From contig CAYFGQ010000003.1 of NCBI GenBank assembly GCA_964342525.1, forward strand, positions 1 to 64,000: a stretch of 64,000 bases of DNA, written 5' to 3'. Shown piece after piece: positions 34,046 to 43,204 of this stretch (position 1 is the first letter of the stretch; each line of letters opens with the position of its first letter). Source of the stretch: G963676205 sp964342525. Its GTDB lineage: Bacteria; Campylobacterota; Campylobacteria; Campylobacterales; Arcobacteraceae. The position numbers and the translations under genes were made by a program. The notes beneath the pieces were generated by a model. It was not told the origin of the DNA, ran no database searches, and saw only the letters and a program-made list of their open reading frames with translations.

Positions 34046-35449
34046 TTATGCTCTCCCCCTAAGCATTCCATAAAAATACATAGGCTCTAAGATATAAACT
34101 TTCATAATCCACCACATCCATCTCTCCTCAGCCACAGCTAGTCCAGGAATAGTAGGTGTAGGCTCCATATCATATCCAAACTCAGCAAGCATAACTTTTC
34201 CATATCTAGTGATAATAGGACAAGCAGTATATCCATCAAATTTAGCACTTGGCTCACGTCCAGCCATCACATCAAGCATATTTTGTACCACTATTGGAGC
34301 TTGTTTTCTCACAGTTGCTCCTGTCTTTCCTATAGGAGTTCCTGCCACATCACCTAGGGAGAATATATTTTTATATTTCATATGTTGAAGGGTATGTTTA
34401 TCTACTTTTATAAGTCCAAGCTTTCCTGCACTCCCTTTATCCCATGCTACTTTTGAGCCTTTTAGAAAATCTGGTGCACTCATAGGTGGGGTGATATGGA
34501 TAAAATCATATGGTTTTTCCACAAGTTTATCCTCTATGATCTCCTCATACTCTTCAAGATCTTCATCCCAAGCACCCTTTGTAATCTTTTGGGTTTTAAA
34601 AGTGGCTATCTTTTTATCACCATCTATTTTCACTAGATTGTGTTTTAGATCATATCCTATATCCCTATCTTTAAAATGCCCCTCAATAGCTTTTTCAAAA
34701 ACTGGCACAGAGAAAAGTTTTGAGCTATTTGCTAAAAATGTGATATTTGTCTTATCCCTTAATCCCTCATTTCTCATATAGTCATCACTTAGATAAAGTA
34801 CCTTCTTAGGAGCACCACCACATTTTATAGGTGTATCAGGGTGAGTATATAAAGCCTCTCCTCCAGTTTTTGCAAATTCTTGAAGATTTTTCCATGTTTT
34901 TTGTGCCCCTTCTAGGGTATAAATAGAGTTGATGCCATTTTGTCCTATCATTGAGCTATCTAGTCCCTCAATTCTATTCCAATCAAATTGAAGACCAGGG
35001 CAAATCACAAGATAATCATAATCCAAAATCACCCCATCTTCTAAATTTACCTTTTGTGCATCAGGGTCTATATGAGTTGCTTTTGTTCTCATCCACTCTA
35101 CACCCTTAGGAATAAAATCACTTGTAGCCACTATAAGTTTACTAGCATCTATGATTCCCGCTCCCACTAAAGTATGGCCAGCTTGATATACATGTCGCTC
35201 ACTTGGCTCAATCAAAGTGATGTGTGGATTTTCTATCTCATTACTTAACCTTGCAGCCATAGAGATACCAGCAGCTCCACCACCCACTATCACTATCTTA
35301 GCATTTGATCTTATTGGTTCACCCTTTTTTTCTTCCGCATTTAGATTTATAAATGGTGTAGCCCCTAAAAGCCCCATCTTTTTAAAAGCATCACGACGCC
35401 CCATATCTTTTATATATTCATATGTTTCTTCAAAATCTATATCTTTCAT
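34046..35449 (-). CDS. Sulfide:quinone oxidoreductase-like flavoprotein
   Basis: 467 residues. The N-terminus has a twin-arginine-like MGRRDAFKKMGLLGAT, so it may be exported by Tat or retain a degenerate signal. FAD-binding GGGAAGISMAARLS follows. Cysteines in TPIKCGGAPKK and GYTACPIITRYGK match the two redox Cys that carry the polysulfur bridge in SQR; VICPGLQ is a further candidate. LGDVAGTPIGKTGATVRKQAP is the conserved FAD/quinone region. It would oxidise sulfide and reduce quinone. Divergent from a triple-rhodanese protein, which fits sulfur metabolism. Confidence 0.85.
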   Translation of the reverse strand: MKDIDFEETYEYIKDMGRRDAFKKMGLLGATPFINLNAEEKKGEPIRSNAKIVIVGGGAAGISMAARLSNEIENPHITLIEPSERHVYQAGHTLVGAGIIDASKLIVATSDFIPKGVEWMRTKATHIDPDAQKVNLEDGVILDYDYLVICPGLQFDWNRIEGLDSSMIGQNGINSIYTLEGAQKTWKNLQEFAKTGGEALYTHPDTPIKCGGAPKKVLYLSDDYMRNEGLRDKTNITFLANSSKLFSVPVFEKAIEGHFKDRDIGYDLKHNLVKIDGDKKIATFKTQKITKGAWDEDLEEYEEIIEDKLVEKPYDFIHITPPMSAPDFLKGSKVAWDKGSAGKLGLIKVDKHTLQHMKYKNIFSLGDVAGTPIGKTGATVRKQAPIVVQNMLDVMAGREPSAKFDGYTACPIITRYGKVMLAEFGYDMEPTPTIPGLAVAEERWMWWIMKVYILEPMYFYGMLRGRA

Positions 35450-35590
35450 TTTTGATCCTTCATAATACTTTTTGAATCTTGATTCATTTAGTCAAATTAT
35501 GATACAATTTTAATAAGAAATAACTAAAACAAAAATTTTTGTAATCGCTCTGTTATTGTCTAGAAATATAATTAAATCAAAGGAGAGTCA

Positions 35591-36799
35591 ATGAAAAATC
35601 TAATGAAAATTACCGTTATTTTAGCAGTATTTTGTGGAATCAGCTTTGCAAACTCTATTGCTTATTCAGAAGCATTTTTAACAAAAGCTTCACCAAAAGT
35701 TAAAGAGATGGTTATAAAAAATAATCTTCAAATAGTAGATTATAATGATGTATTAAAGGCTATAGGAGATGGTACAAGAAAAAATGCGAACTCAATAATA
35801 ATCGATGCAAGACCATTAAAAAAGTACCAAATAGCTCATATACCAAGCTCACTTGCACTACCTGATACAAAGTTTGATAAGATGTATGATGAAGTATTTG
35901 CAAAGATAGCAAAGTCAAAAGAGGTGATTGTATATTGTGGTGGATACAAATGTGCAAAATCACCAAAAGTTGCAAAAATGCTTATGAAAAAAGGGCATAG
36001 CAATGTAAAAGTATACGCAGCAGGTATGCCAGAGTGGGCAAAGAAAAACTACTCTGAGATTGATACAAATGTAGCAAAAGCTATCTTTGATAAAAAGTCA
36101 CAAGCACTATTTATAGATGCTAGACCTTATGGTAAATTTGCAGGGAGTTCAATAGTAGGCGCTATAGGTGTACCCGATACAAAGTTTGATGCTTATGCTA
36201 AATTTATGCCAGCAGATAAAAAAGCTATGCTAGTGACATTTTGTGGTGGTTATGCTTGTCATAAATCCCACGCTATAGCAAATAAACTTGTAAAAATGGG
36301 ATATACAAATGTAAAAGTATATGCTGCAGGATTCCCTGAGTGGAAAAAAGCAAAATACCCTATTACAGGTGGTGGAGCAAAAGCTGTGGTAAAAACTGTA
36401 AAAAAAGACAAAACTATGAGTGATAGTGGAATACTAAAAAAAGGTCTAGATACTGGTACTGTAGATGGGGAGTGGTTTAAAGCAAACCTATCAAACCTAC
36501 CAAAATCAGTACACCTAGTAGATACAAGAGACCCTAAAGATTTTGCAACAGGGTCACTAAAAGGTGCTATCAATCTACACACTGAAAAAATGAAACCACA
36601 AGAGATCGCAAAAGCTATCCCACAAAGTGGTGATGTGGTATTTTTCTGTGGAACAGGTACAAGAGCTATGGAAGCAAGGGAATTCTTAACTGAGATCAAA
36701 TACCCTGAACTAAACAGAGTTTGGTATTTTGATGCTGAAGTAGAATGTGATAAAAATAGTAACTGTAAAATAAAAGCAAATGAACCTATAGGTATCTAA
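35591..36799 (+). CDS. Exported triple-rhodanese sulfurtransferase
   Basis: 402 residues: signal peptide (to about residue 20) and three rhodanese domains. The active-site loops are CGGYKC near residue 119, CGGYAC near 216 and CGTGTR near 355. The first two domains are closely similar (NVKVYAAGMPEW and NVKVYAAGFPEW) and look like an internal duplication; the third is divergent. It probably carries sulfane sulfur in the periplasm beside the SQR-like enzyme divergent to it. Confidence 0.92.
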   Translation: MKNLMKITVILAVFCGISFANSIAYSEAFLTKASPKVKEMVIKNNLQIVDYNDVLKAIGDGTRKNANSIIIDARPLKKYQIAHIPSSLALPDTKFDKMYDEVFAKIAKSKEVIVYCGGYKCAKSPKVAKMLMKKGHSNVKVYAAGMPEWAKKNYSEIDTNVAKAIFDKKSQALFIDARPYGKFAGSSIVGAIGVPDTKFDAYAKFMPADKKAMLVTFCGGYACHKSHAIANKLVKMGYTNVKVYAAGFPEWKKAKYPITGGGAKAVVKTVKKDKTMSDSGILKKGLDTGTVDGEWFKANLSNLPKSVHLVDTRDPKDFATGSLKGAINLHTEKMKPQEIAKAIPQSGDVVFFCGTGTRAMEAREFLTEIKYPELNRVWYFDAEVECDKNSNCKIKANEPIGI

Positions 36800-36804
36800 G
36801 TCTT

Positions 36805-36835
36805 AAAAGGTAGAAGAGTTTTTCTTCTGCCTTTT
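36805..36835 (+). terminator. Terminator after the rhodanese gene
   Basis: AAAAGG-T-AGAAGA (36805-36817) pairs with TCTTCT-G-CCTTTT (36823-36835), with one internal T/G position, followed by ATTTT. Confidence 0.7.
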
Positions 36836-36843
36836 ATTTTCTC

Positions 36844-36873
36844 TTGACACCATACCATACAGTATGGTATTAT
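36844..36873 (+). promoter_or_regulatory. tetR promoter with perfect 19-bp operator palindrome
   Basis: The palindrome ATACCATAC-A-GTATGGTAT (36852-36870) sits between a consensus -35 TTGACA (36844-36849) and TATTAT (36868-36873). A bound dimer would block RNA polymerase, so the TetR-family protein encoded 17 bases further on very probably represses itself here. Confidence 0.85.
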
Positions 36874-36889
36874 TCTTCAAAGGATAAAT

Positions 36890-37438
36890 ATGACAAAAGA
36901 TGATTGGATAAAACAAAGCCTAAATCTAGTATCAAAACATGGAGCAAATATACTAAAAATAGATAGTTTATGCAAAAAACTAAAAGTAACAAAAGGCTCT
37001 TTTTACCACCATTTTAAAAACCACAAACTTTTCATAGATACAATTTTAGAGTATTGGTATACTACATTTACACTGGATATCATAGAACAAATACAAAAAC
37101 ATAAAAACGATCCCCTAAAACAAATAGAACTATTAAATGAAATAATCTATTCAAAAGATTTAAATATAGAAATAGAGTTTAGAGCATGGGCACTTAGAGA
37201 TAAAAGCTTCCATAACTATATCCAAAAGATTGATGAAGCTAGAATTAAAGTGATTGAAAATATACAAGAGAAACTAAATCCCTCCTATTCCCTAGAAAAT
37301 AGAAAACTTATCTCAAAATATATTTATACCCAATTTATAGGTTCATTATTTGTTATACCAAGAGTATCTAAAAATGAACAAAAAAACCTAGATGATCTTT
37401 TTGTAAAACTTTTAACAAATAAGGAGAACATATGTTAA
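36890..37438 (+). CDS. TetR-family repressor
   Basis: 182 residues: N-terminal HTH (IDSLCKKLKVTKGSFYHHFKNHKLFIDTIL) near residues 24-53, followed by a helical ligand domain without a recognisable type. It overlaps the downstream membrane protein gene by 7 bases, so the pair is one unit controlled by the palindrome upstream. Confidence 0.9.
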   Translation: MTKDDWIKQSLNLVSKHGANILKIDSLCKKLKVTKGSFYHHFKNHKLFIDTILEYWYTTFTLDIIEQIQKHKNDPLKQIELLNEIIYSKDLNIEIEFRAWALRDKSFHNYIQKIDEARIKVIENIQEKLNPSYSLENRKLISKYIYTQFIGSLFVIPRVSKNEQKNLDDLFVKLLTNKENIC

Positions 37439-37857
37439 GTACTATTTTTACATTTTATATATTTATAGCCATGAGTTTAATCACAAAAATTCATATCTAT
37501 TGGTTAAAGGGTGGTTTGTGGCCGGGTATAAATAAACAAGATCTTATAAATAAAGTTATAGGCAAAGGTGATATGCCAGGTTTTGGAGCCTATGTAGTTG
37601 TGATATTTGGATTTATACTTATGGCAGTAGTTCCTCTACTACTTTATTTTCAAATCGATTTAAAAATTGGAGATCTACCTAAATATTCTTTAGCTTTTTT
37701 TGCTCTAATATTTTTTATAAGAGCCCTAGCTTTATTTTTACCAAATATTGAAAAAGGTGTAGCAAAAGAGTTTTTAGAGCTAAACAAAAAGATATATGCA
37801 CCTTTATGTTTTAGTCTTGGTGTAGCTTTTTCTTATCTTTATTTTTATTATGTGTAA
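37432..37857 (+). CDS. DUF3995 membrane protein
   Basis: 141 residues with four membrane helices and the DUF3995 pattern: KIHIYWLKGGLWPGIN early, then MPGFGAYVVVIFGFILMAV. Function unknown. It is the presumed target of the TetR repressor, which suggests a stress or efflux-related role. Confidence 0.8.
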   Translation: MLSTIFTFYIFIAMSLITKIHIYWLKGGLWPGINKQDLINKVIGKGDMPGFGAYVVVIFGFILMAVVPLLLYFQIDLKIGDLPKYSLAFFALIFFIRALALFLPNIEKGVAKEFLELNKKIYAPLCFSLGVAFSYLYFYYV

Positions 37858-37879
37858 AACCACTTAAATGGTTTTACAC
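37852..37879. terminator. Bidirectional terminator between DUF3995 gene and argC
   Basis: GTGTAAAACCA (37852-37862) pairs perfectly with TGGTTTTACAC (37869-37879) around a 6-base loop. The stop codons of both convergent genes lie inside the arms (TAA at 37855-37857 and, on the minus strand, 37874-37876). Confidence 0.8.
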
Positions 37880-38824
37880 TGATTTTAAGCCCTTAGACTC
37901 TTCAAGCCCAAGCATAATATTCATATTTTGCACAGCAGCACCTGAAGCACCTTTTCCAAGATTATCAAGTCTTGAGATCACTACTAGATGATCTTCATTT
38001 TCATATACTGATATTTGTAGAGAGTTTGTATTATTACACTTCATAGCATCTAAAAAACCTTCATCTAGGTACTCTATATTTTCATCTATCACAGATATAA
38101 ACTGCTCACCTTTATAATACTCTTGATAAAGTTTTATAAGATCATCCCTATTCACTTCTTTTACCAGTTTATCTTTTATAAGGTAGTTCATTACAAGCAT
38201 ACCTTGTTTAAAGTTTCCTACACTTGGAGTAAAAAGTGGCGCCCTATCTAAACCTAAAATATATTTCATCTCGGGCAGATGTTTGTGATTTAGTCCTAGA
38301 GCATATAGTCTTTGTGATTTTATCTTTTGCTCATTTGCCTTATCTTCGTACACATCAATCATACCCTTTCCACCACCACTATATCCAGTGATAGAGTGAC
38401 ATACTAGATCATAACCTGTAGGCACAATTCCATTTACTATCAAAGGTTTCATAGCTAAGATCATACCACTAGCATGACACCCTGGTACTGCTACCCTTTT
38501 TGAGTTTTTGATCTTTTCTCTATGATCAGAAGTCAACTCAGCTATACCATAAACCCACTCACTGTTTGTTCTATGAGCTGTACTTGCATCTATCACTTTT
38601 ACATTTTCATTTTCTATTAGGCTTACCGATTCTTTTGAAGCCACATCAGGTAGACATAAAAATACTAGATCAGCTTTATTTAAAAGCTCTTTTCTTTTTT
38701 CCAGATCTTTTTTATCTTTTTCATCTATTTGTAATATCTCTAGTTCTTCTCTATCTTTTAACATCTCATCTATCTTAAGACCAGTTGTTCCAAAGTGTCC
38801 ATCTATAAATATTTTAAACTTCAT
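37874..38824 (-). CDS. argC: N-acetyl-gamma-glutamyl-phosphate reductase, type 2
   Basis: 316 residues, the short (type 2) ArgC. The N-terminus FIDGHFGTTGLKIDEML is the NADP-binding segment; CLPDVASKESV, VIDASTAHRT and VAVPGCHASGMILA (catalytic Cys) follow. It reduces N-acetylglutamyl phosphate to the semialdehyde in arginine synthesis. It is monocistronic, with its own promoter (minus-strand TATAAT at 38866-38871). Confidence 0.95.
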   Translation of the reverse strand: MKFKIFIDGHFGTTGLKIDEMLKDREELEILQIDEKDKKDLEKRKELLNKADLVFLCLPDVASKESVSLIENENVKVIDASTAHRTNSEWVYGIAELTSDHREKIKNSKRVAVPGCHASGMILAMKPLIVNGIVPTGYDLVCHSITGYSGGGKGMIDVYEDKANEQKIKSQRLYALGLNHKHLPEMKYILGLDRAPLFTPSVGNFKQGMLVMNYLIKDKLVKEVNRDDLIKLYQEYYKGEQFISVIDENIEYLDEGFLDAMKCNNTNSLQISVYENEDHLVVISRLDNLGKGASGAAVQNMNIMLGLEESKGLKSV

Positions 38825-38839
38825 ATTAATCCTTGTTTT

Positions 38840-38871
38840 AACCCATCTTGGGTTTTAAAAATGGGATTATA
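38840..38871 (-). promoter_or_regulatory. argC promoter and 5'-UTR hairpin
   Basis: The minus-strand -10 TATAAT is at 38871-38866. Between it and the ATG is a short hairpin, AACCCA (38840-38845) with TGGGTT (38849-38854) and a 3-base loop. It may act on translation or be the terminator of the upstream membrane protein gene. Confidence 0.45.
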
Positions 38872-38915
38872 CTCTTATTTAAGAAAAAAGCTTCTTTCAT
38901 ATTTTTACTACTTAT

Positions 38916-39767
38916 TTATAGCTCTTTTTTATAAAAAATAAGTAAATTCTTTACAAACAACAGAGATAAATACCCTAAAACTAAAATCAATAATATAGGG
39001 ATAATTATAAACTCTAAAGCAGTATGAAATACATGGGATATAGTAAGCTGTGAAAACTCACTATTTTTCTCTTTGATCTGATTTTTATTTGCCTTTAGAT
39101 AATCCATAGAACCACGTATATCATCATGTAAGGTTTGATAATTTTTTGAAAAAGAAGAGTGAATACTTTTAAAATGAGCAACCCTTTGATCTTTACTCTC
39201 TAAAAAATGAGTATGGGATATCACAGAAGCAAAATAAATAAAAAACGGCACTACCACATAAATAAATAAAGAAATAAAAAGCCATATCATAGATACCTTT
39301 GCCACAAAATATGATAGCTTTAAAAAACTAGGCTTTAAAGCATAAGCTATACCCAAAGTAATTGTAAATATAGTAAAAATGTATGGCATAATAGTTTTAG
39401 AAAAATCCAAAATAAAAATCAAAAGCTTTACCACATAAATAGACACAAGGGAAACTACCCACGCCTTTGTAAAAAGTCCATCAACTACATTTAAAAACTC
39501 ACCCAACTGAACCTGTGCATCCACTATAAAAGATATACCACCAGAACTACTACTTAAAATACTAAAAAATACTTTTAGTCCACTCAATATCTCATACAAC
39601 TCTTTTGTATCTTTTAAGGAGCTTTGTAAATATAAAGTATTTACTTCTACAATATGGTTATAATATAGATGATCTAAAAAAGAGGAAATAAAACCACTAA
39701 AACTTAAATAACTCACAAAAGAGATCAAAGCTAAGATTATCAAATGTTTTTGTTGTGTTTTTTCCAT
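38916..39767 (-). CDS. Unknown multi-helix membrane protein, partner of GH25 lysozyme
   Basis: 283 residues with about five or six hydrophobic segments (near 11-30, 100-125, 130-150, 158-182 and 250-275) and a polar loop near 185-245. I do not recognise the family. It starts one base after the stop of the GH25 lysozyme gene, so the two are translated together; a lysozyme plus membrane protein unit suggests wall remodelling or export. Confidence 0.7.
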   Translation of the reverse strand: MEKTQQKHLIILALISFVSYLSFSGFISSFLDHLYYNHIVEVNTLYLQSSLKDTKELYEILSGLKVFFSILSSSSGGISFIVDAQVQLGEFLNVVDGLFTKAWVVSLVSIYVVKLLIFILDFSKTIMPYIFTIFTITLGIAYALKPSFLKLSYFVAKVSMIWLFISLFIYVVVPFFIYFASVISHTHFLESKDQRVAHFKSIHSSFSKNYQTLHDDIRGSMDYLKANKNQIKEKNSEFSQLTISHVFHTALEFIIIPILLILVLGYLSLLFVKNLLIFYKKEL

Positions 39768-39768
39768 C

Positions 39769-40569
39769 TTATTTCCCTATATTTGATTTTTTGATAAAAC
39801 TATCTATATCACCATAAAAGATCGACCTATCCACAAATCCATCTATACCAGTGATTTTACCTTTTGAGGTATATTGCCACATCACAATATCTCTATTTGG
39901 AATCTGTTTTTGTAAATCTTTTAAATCAATCTTTTCATAATCCGCTATCCAAATAGGATATTTTTTGAGTTTATCACTCATAAGATATGATTTATAAAAA
40001 CTAAGATCAGAGTAGATAATAGGTATCTTTTTTGTTTTTTTCTCTAGTATCTCCAAAAAGTGAGTAAGCCCATACATAAGTAGCTGCTCATCCGCATGAT
40101 CCAATATCTCAACATCCACAATAGCAGGAAGATCAAACTCCCTTAAATCCCCTACTGTATCTAAGAAATTTCTTGACTGGCTGATGGGATCATCACTAGC
40201 ATAATAAAAATGATAGGCACCCCTTTTAATTCCAAGTGATTTAGCTCCCTCCCAGTTAGATTTAAACATAGGATCCACAAAGGTATGACCACCAGTAGCT
40301 TTTATGATAGCAAAATCCACACCTTTAATATCACTCCATACTATTTTACCATTGTTATTTGATACATCTATCCCTTGGGAATTTACTGTATTTATAGTCC
40401 TTTTTATACTTTCATATCTATCTTGAACATCACTTTGCACACTTTTAGCTGTGGTTTTTACATAGTGCTCAGCTTGTGCTACATTTATATCACTTAGTTT
40501 ACTTATCCACATAAATACAGGAATAAAAAGACTTAGAACTATCACACTTTTTAGGAGTTTATACAACAT
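39769..40569 (-). CDS. GH25-family lysozyme, membrane-anchored
   Basis: 266 residues. An N-terminal helix (residues 4-20) anchors or exports it. The GH25 muramidase barrel follows: QGIDVSNNNGKIVW, FAIIKATGGHTFVDPMF, GAYHFYYASDDP, the catalytic DVE in LPAIVDVEILD, and MWQYTSKGKITGIDGFVD near the end. It cleaves the glycan chain of peptidoglycan in the periplasm. GH25 enzymes are common in phages, but no phage genes surround this one. Confidence 0.92.
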   Translation of the reverse strand: MLYKLLKSVIVLSLFIPVFMWISKLSDINVAQAEHYVKTTAKSVQSDVQDRYESIKRTINTVNSQGIDVSNNNGKIVWSDIKGVDFAIIKATGGHTFVDPMFKSNWEGAKSLGIKRGAYHFYYASDDPISQSRNFLDTVGDLREFDLPAIVDVEILDHADEQLLMYGLTHFLEILEKKTKKIPIIYSDLSFYKSYLMSDKLKKYPIWIADYEKIDLKDLQKQIPNRDIVMWQYTSKGKITGIDGFVDRSIFYGDIDSFIKKSNIGK

Positions 40570-40750
40570 ACTTCTACCTTTGGGTTTTATCTATTTATCT
40601 TAACATAAAAAAATTTGAGAAAATTTTACTTATACTATACAAATTTAGTTGCTTATTGGTCTCTATTTTTATTATTTAAAAAACTTTTAATTTCTCAATT
40701 TTTCATCAAAAAAAGGGTAAAATATCTATAATTAAATAGGAGAAGAACTA

Positions 40751-41404
40751 TTGAAAATACTTTTTTTAGAAGATGACCCTATCATCGCAGAGATCGTAAA
40801 TGAATACCTAGAATCAAAATACGATGTAAACTACGCTTTTGATATAAATGAAGCCATAAACTTTATAGATCAAAACACCTATGATCTTTTTTTATTTGAT
40901 GTAAATGTACCAGATGGAAATGCTTTTGAGTTTTTAAAAGATCTTAGAAACTCGGGCAATACCACCCCTACTATCTTTATTACTGCCCTAAAAGATATGC
41001 AAGATATGAAACTTGGTTTTGATAGTGGTTGTGATGACTATATAAAAAAACCATTTGAACTTGATGAGCTAGAACTTAGGATAAACAATATCAAAAGAAT
41101 CTATAAGCTAGATGCAAATATAAAACTTGATCAAAACCTAGAGCTAGACAAATCAACCTCAAGTCTACTCTATGAAAATGAAAAAATAGTACTAAGAGAA
41201 AAAGAGTTTGCCATACTAGAATACCTAGCAAAAAACCATCAAAAAATAGTATCCCAAGAGGAACTCATAAACAATATCTGGAGCTACGATACAGCCCCAA
41301 GTGATGCCACAATAAGAACATATATAAAAAACATAAGAAAGATAATAGGAAGTGAAAAAATCCAAACTATGAAAGGGGTTGGTTATCGTTTTATCAAATC
41401 TTGA
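40751..41404 (+). CDS. OmpR-family response regulator
   Basis: 217 residues: receiver (ILFLEDDPIIAEIV, phospho-Asp in LFDVNVPDGNAF, YIKKPFELDEL) and winged-helix DNA-binding domain (LREKEFAILEYLAKN, TIRTYIKNIRKIIG, GVGYRFIKS). TTG start at 40751 after TAGGAGAAGAACTA. It overlaps the kinase gene by 26 bases. Confidence 0.93.
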   Translation: MKILFLEDDPIIAEIVNEYLESKYDVNYAFDINEAINFIDQNTYDLFLFDVNVPDGNAFEFLKDLRNSGNTTPTIFITALKDMQDMKLGFDSGCDDYIKKPFELDELELRINNIKRIYKLDANIKLDQNLELDKSTSSLLYENEKIVLREKEFAILEYLAKNHQKIVSQEELINNIWSYDTAPSDATIRTYIKNIRKIIGSEKIQTMKGVGYRFIKS

Positions 41405-42530
41405 AAAAAGATCATTTTTTGGTTTTTTAACCCTATACCTTGGATCATCTTTTTTACTTATCATCACCATAGCCATACTATACTACAATGCCCTAGCCAG
41501 CTCAAAACTCGAGATGCAAAGGGACAAGATGAGAACCTTTGGAGCAGAGCTAGCCTTTAAAGCTATCCAGTCCCATATGTCTAGTAGACCCTTTGACTTT
41601 CAAAACCAAACCAACTATAAAATAGGGATGTATTCATCAAGAAAAGATATCCTATTTGGAGAGGAGCTAGAAGATATAGAGTTTGATAAAAAAACCTATG
41701 TAAAAAATGACAATCTTTATGTAATAGACCAATCAGCCCAACACCACCTAGGGGTAAAATACATAGTACTAGAAAACCATGATATCTTCGAGCAAATCAT
41801 CATCCTAAAATACAAGGTGATAGGCTATACCCTTTTTACCATGTTTTTTATATCTATCATAGGATATTTCCTAAGTCGTCTATTTTTAAAACCAATAGCA
41901 TCTGAGAGGGAAAAACTAGATAGATTTATAAAAGACACCACCCACGAACTAAACACCCCAATCTCAGCCCTACTCATGAGCACCTCAGCCCTAAGTGAGA
42001 GTGATAAAAAAGTAAAAGACCGCATAAAACTAAGTGCCACAAGGATATCAAATATCTACGATGATCTATGCTACCTACTAAAAAACGATATAAATGCAAC
42101 AAACGAAATCAAAGAGATAAATATAAAAAACATAATAGCAGAACAACTCCTACTACTAGAAACCTACACCAAATCAAAAAAGATAGAGATTCAAATAAAC
42201 CACCTAGATGACCTAATCTACAAAATAGATGAAGAAAGCATAAAAAGACTCATTACAAATATCCTCTCAAATGCCCTAAAATACTCCAGACCAAATAGTA
42301 AAGTGGAGATATCCATAAAAGAAAACACCCTCTTAGTAAAAGACTATGGTGAAGGAATAGAAGAAAAAAACCTAAAAAAGATCAAAACCCGATACTTCAG
42401 AGCAAATACTAGTGAGGGTGGATTTGGTATTGGGCTTGATATTGTAAACTCTGTTTGTTTGAAGTATGGGATTGAGTTTGGGATAGAATCTGTGAAGGAT
42501 GAGGGGACTAGTATAAGCTTGAAGTTTTAG
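41379..42530 (+). CDS. Sensor histidine kinase of the OmpR-type pair
   Basis: 383 residues: two membrane helices (about 18-38 and 150-170) with a small periplasmic loop, HisKA with FIKDTTHELNTPISALLMS (phospho-His) and an ATPase with ITNILSNALKYSRPNS, VKDYGEGIEEKN and GGFGIGLDIV. The start is a TTG at 41379, two bases after AAAGGGG is complete; a later start cannot be excluded. The stimulus is unknown. Confidence 0.9.
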   Translation: MVIVLSNLEKRSFFGFLTLYLGSSFLLIITIAILYYNALASSKLEMQRDKMRTFGAELAFKAIQSHMSSRPFDFQNQTNYKIGMYSSRKDILFGEELEDIEFDKKTYVKNDNLYVIDQSAQHHLGVKYIVLENHDIFEQIIILKYKVIGYTLFTMFFISIIGYFLSRLFLKPIASEREKLDRFIKDTTHELNTPISALLMSTSALSESDKKVKDRIKLSATRISNIYDDLCYLLKNDINATNEIKEINIKNIIAEQLLLLETYTKSKKIEIQINHLDDLIYKIDEESIKRLITNILSNALKYSRPNSKVEISIKENTLLVKDYGEGIEEKNLKKIKTRYFRANTSEGGFGIGLDIVNSVCLKYGIEFGIESVKDEGTSISLKF

Positions 42531-42719
42531 TTACTTCTTCTCTTCAAGCTTAGATTTTAACTCTTTTAGTTCCTCGATATTTTTCTCACTCTTTTCAAGA
42601 AACTCATCAAAAGCTAAACCCTTCATGATTGTTTTATATAGATTTGGTCTATCTTTTTCCCAGTTATATAATGTTGATCTATCGATACCTAAATATCCTG
42701 CAATATCTCTTTTATTCAT
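42531..42719 (-). CDS. Small HTH DNA-binding protein
   Basis: 62 residues from ATG 42719 (MNKRDIAGYLGIDRSTLYNWEKDRP), a helix-turn-helix like that of MerR/Cro-type or phage excision regulators, followed by a charged helical tail (EFLEKSEKNIEELKELKSKLEE). A longer frame begins at 42776, but CAGGTATTT precedes the inner ATG and the extension has no conserved look. It is divergent from the 106-residue gene, and the gap between them has a perfect dyad. Confidence 0.7.
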   Translation of the reverse strand: MNKRDIAGYLGIDRSTLYNWEKDRPNLYKTIMKGLAFDEFLEKSEKNIEELKELKSKLEEKK

Positions 42720-42810
42720 AAATACCTGCCATTTTAATTTATGATAAAGATTACATTTAAAGCAATAAAAATACAACTGATGAATAATCCAATGTTTTTA
42801 TATAAATATG

Positions 42811-42823
42811 TTGAATTATTCAA
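42811..42823. promoter_or_regulatory. Dyad between HTH gene and unknown 106-aa gene
   Basis: TTGAAT-T-ATTCAA is a perfect 13-base palindrome in the divergent promoter region, with a half-site-like TGAAT at 42781-42785. It is a candidate operator for the small HTH protein. Confidence 0.4.
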
Positions 42824-42882
42824 TCATTTTAGATAGAATGTCTATATATTAAACAAAAAAGAGTAAATATGAGGAAAACACC

Positions 42883-43203
42883 ATGAATAAAAACATCCTA
42901 GAAATCTTCCAAAACTACTCATTCCTAAGTGATGAAACCATCTACAATAACATCCTAAAAAAGTTAAAAAACAAAAAACTCCTAAAAGAAATCTACCTAG
43001 AAGTCCCAGAATTTTTAAAACACATAGACATACAAGACATAACCCACACCCTAAACAAACTAGAAACAAACCTCACCATAATAGACCACGCCCTAGAAGA
43101 AAAAGACAACGAACTACTTTTTCATCTTAGGATGATGAATCAACAAAATATGAAGCTATTAAATGAGCTTTATGTTATGTTGGAGAATAGAGAATTAAAG
43201 TAG
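42883..43203 (+). CDS. Unknown 106-aa helical protein next to the STAND gene
   Basis: 106 residues, entirely helical in appearance, with heptad-like stretches (LETNLTIIDHALEEKDNELL, MNQQNMKLLNELYVMLENRE). ATG at 42883 after GAGGAAAACACC. It ends one base before the stop of the convergent STAND gene. No family recognised. Codon use is slightly more C-rich than in its neighbours. Part of the accessory island. Confidence 0.55.
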   Translation: MNKNILEIFQNYSFLSDETIYNNILKKLKNKKLLKEIYLEVPEFLKHIDIQDITHTLNKLETNLTIIDHALEEKDNELLFHLRMMNQQNMKLLNELYVMLENRELK

Positions 43204-43204
43204 A

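Noticed and set aside
39769..40569. Prophage based on the GH25 lysozyme
   Set aside because: No capsid, tail, terminase or integrase genes nearby; the partner is an unknown membrane protein.
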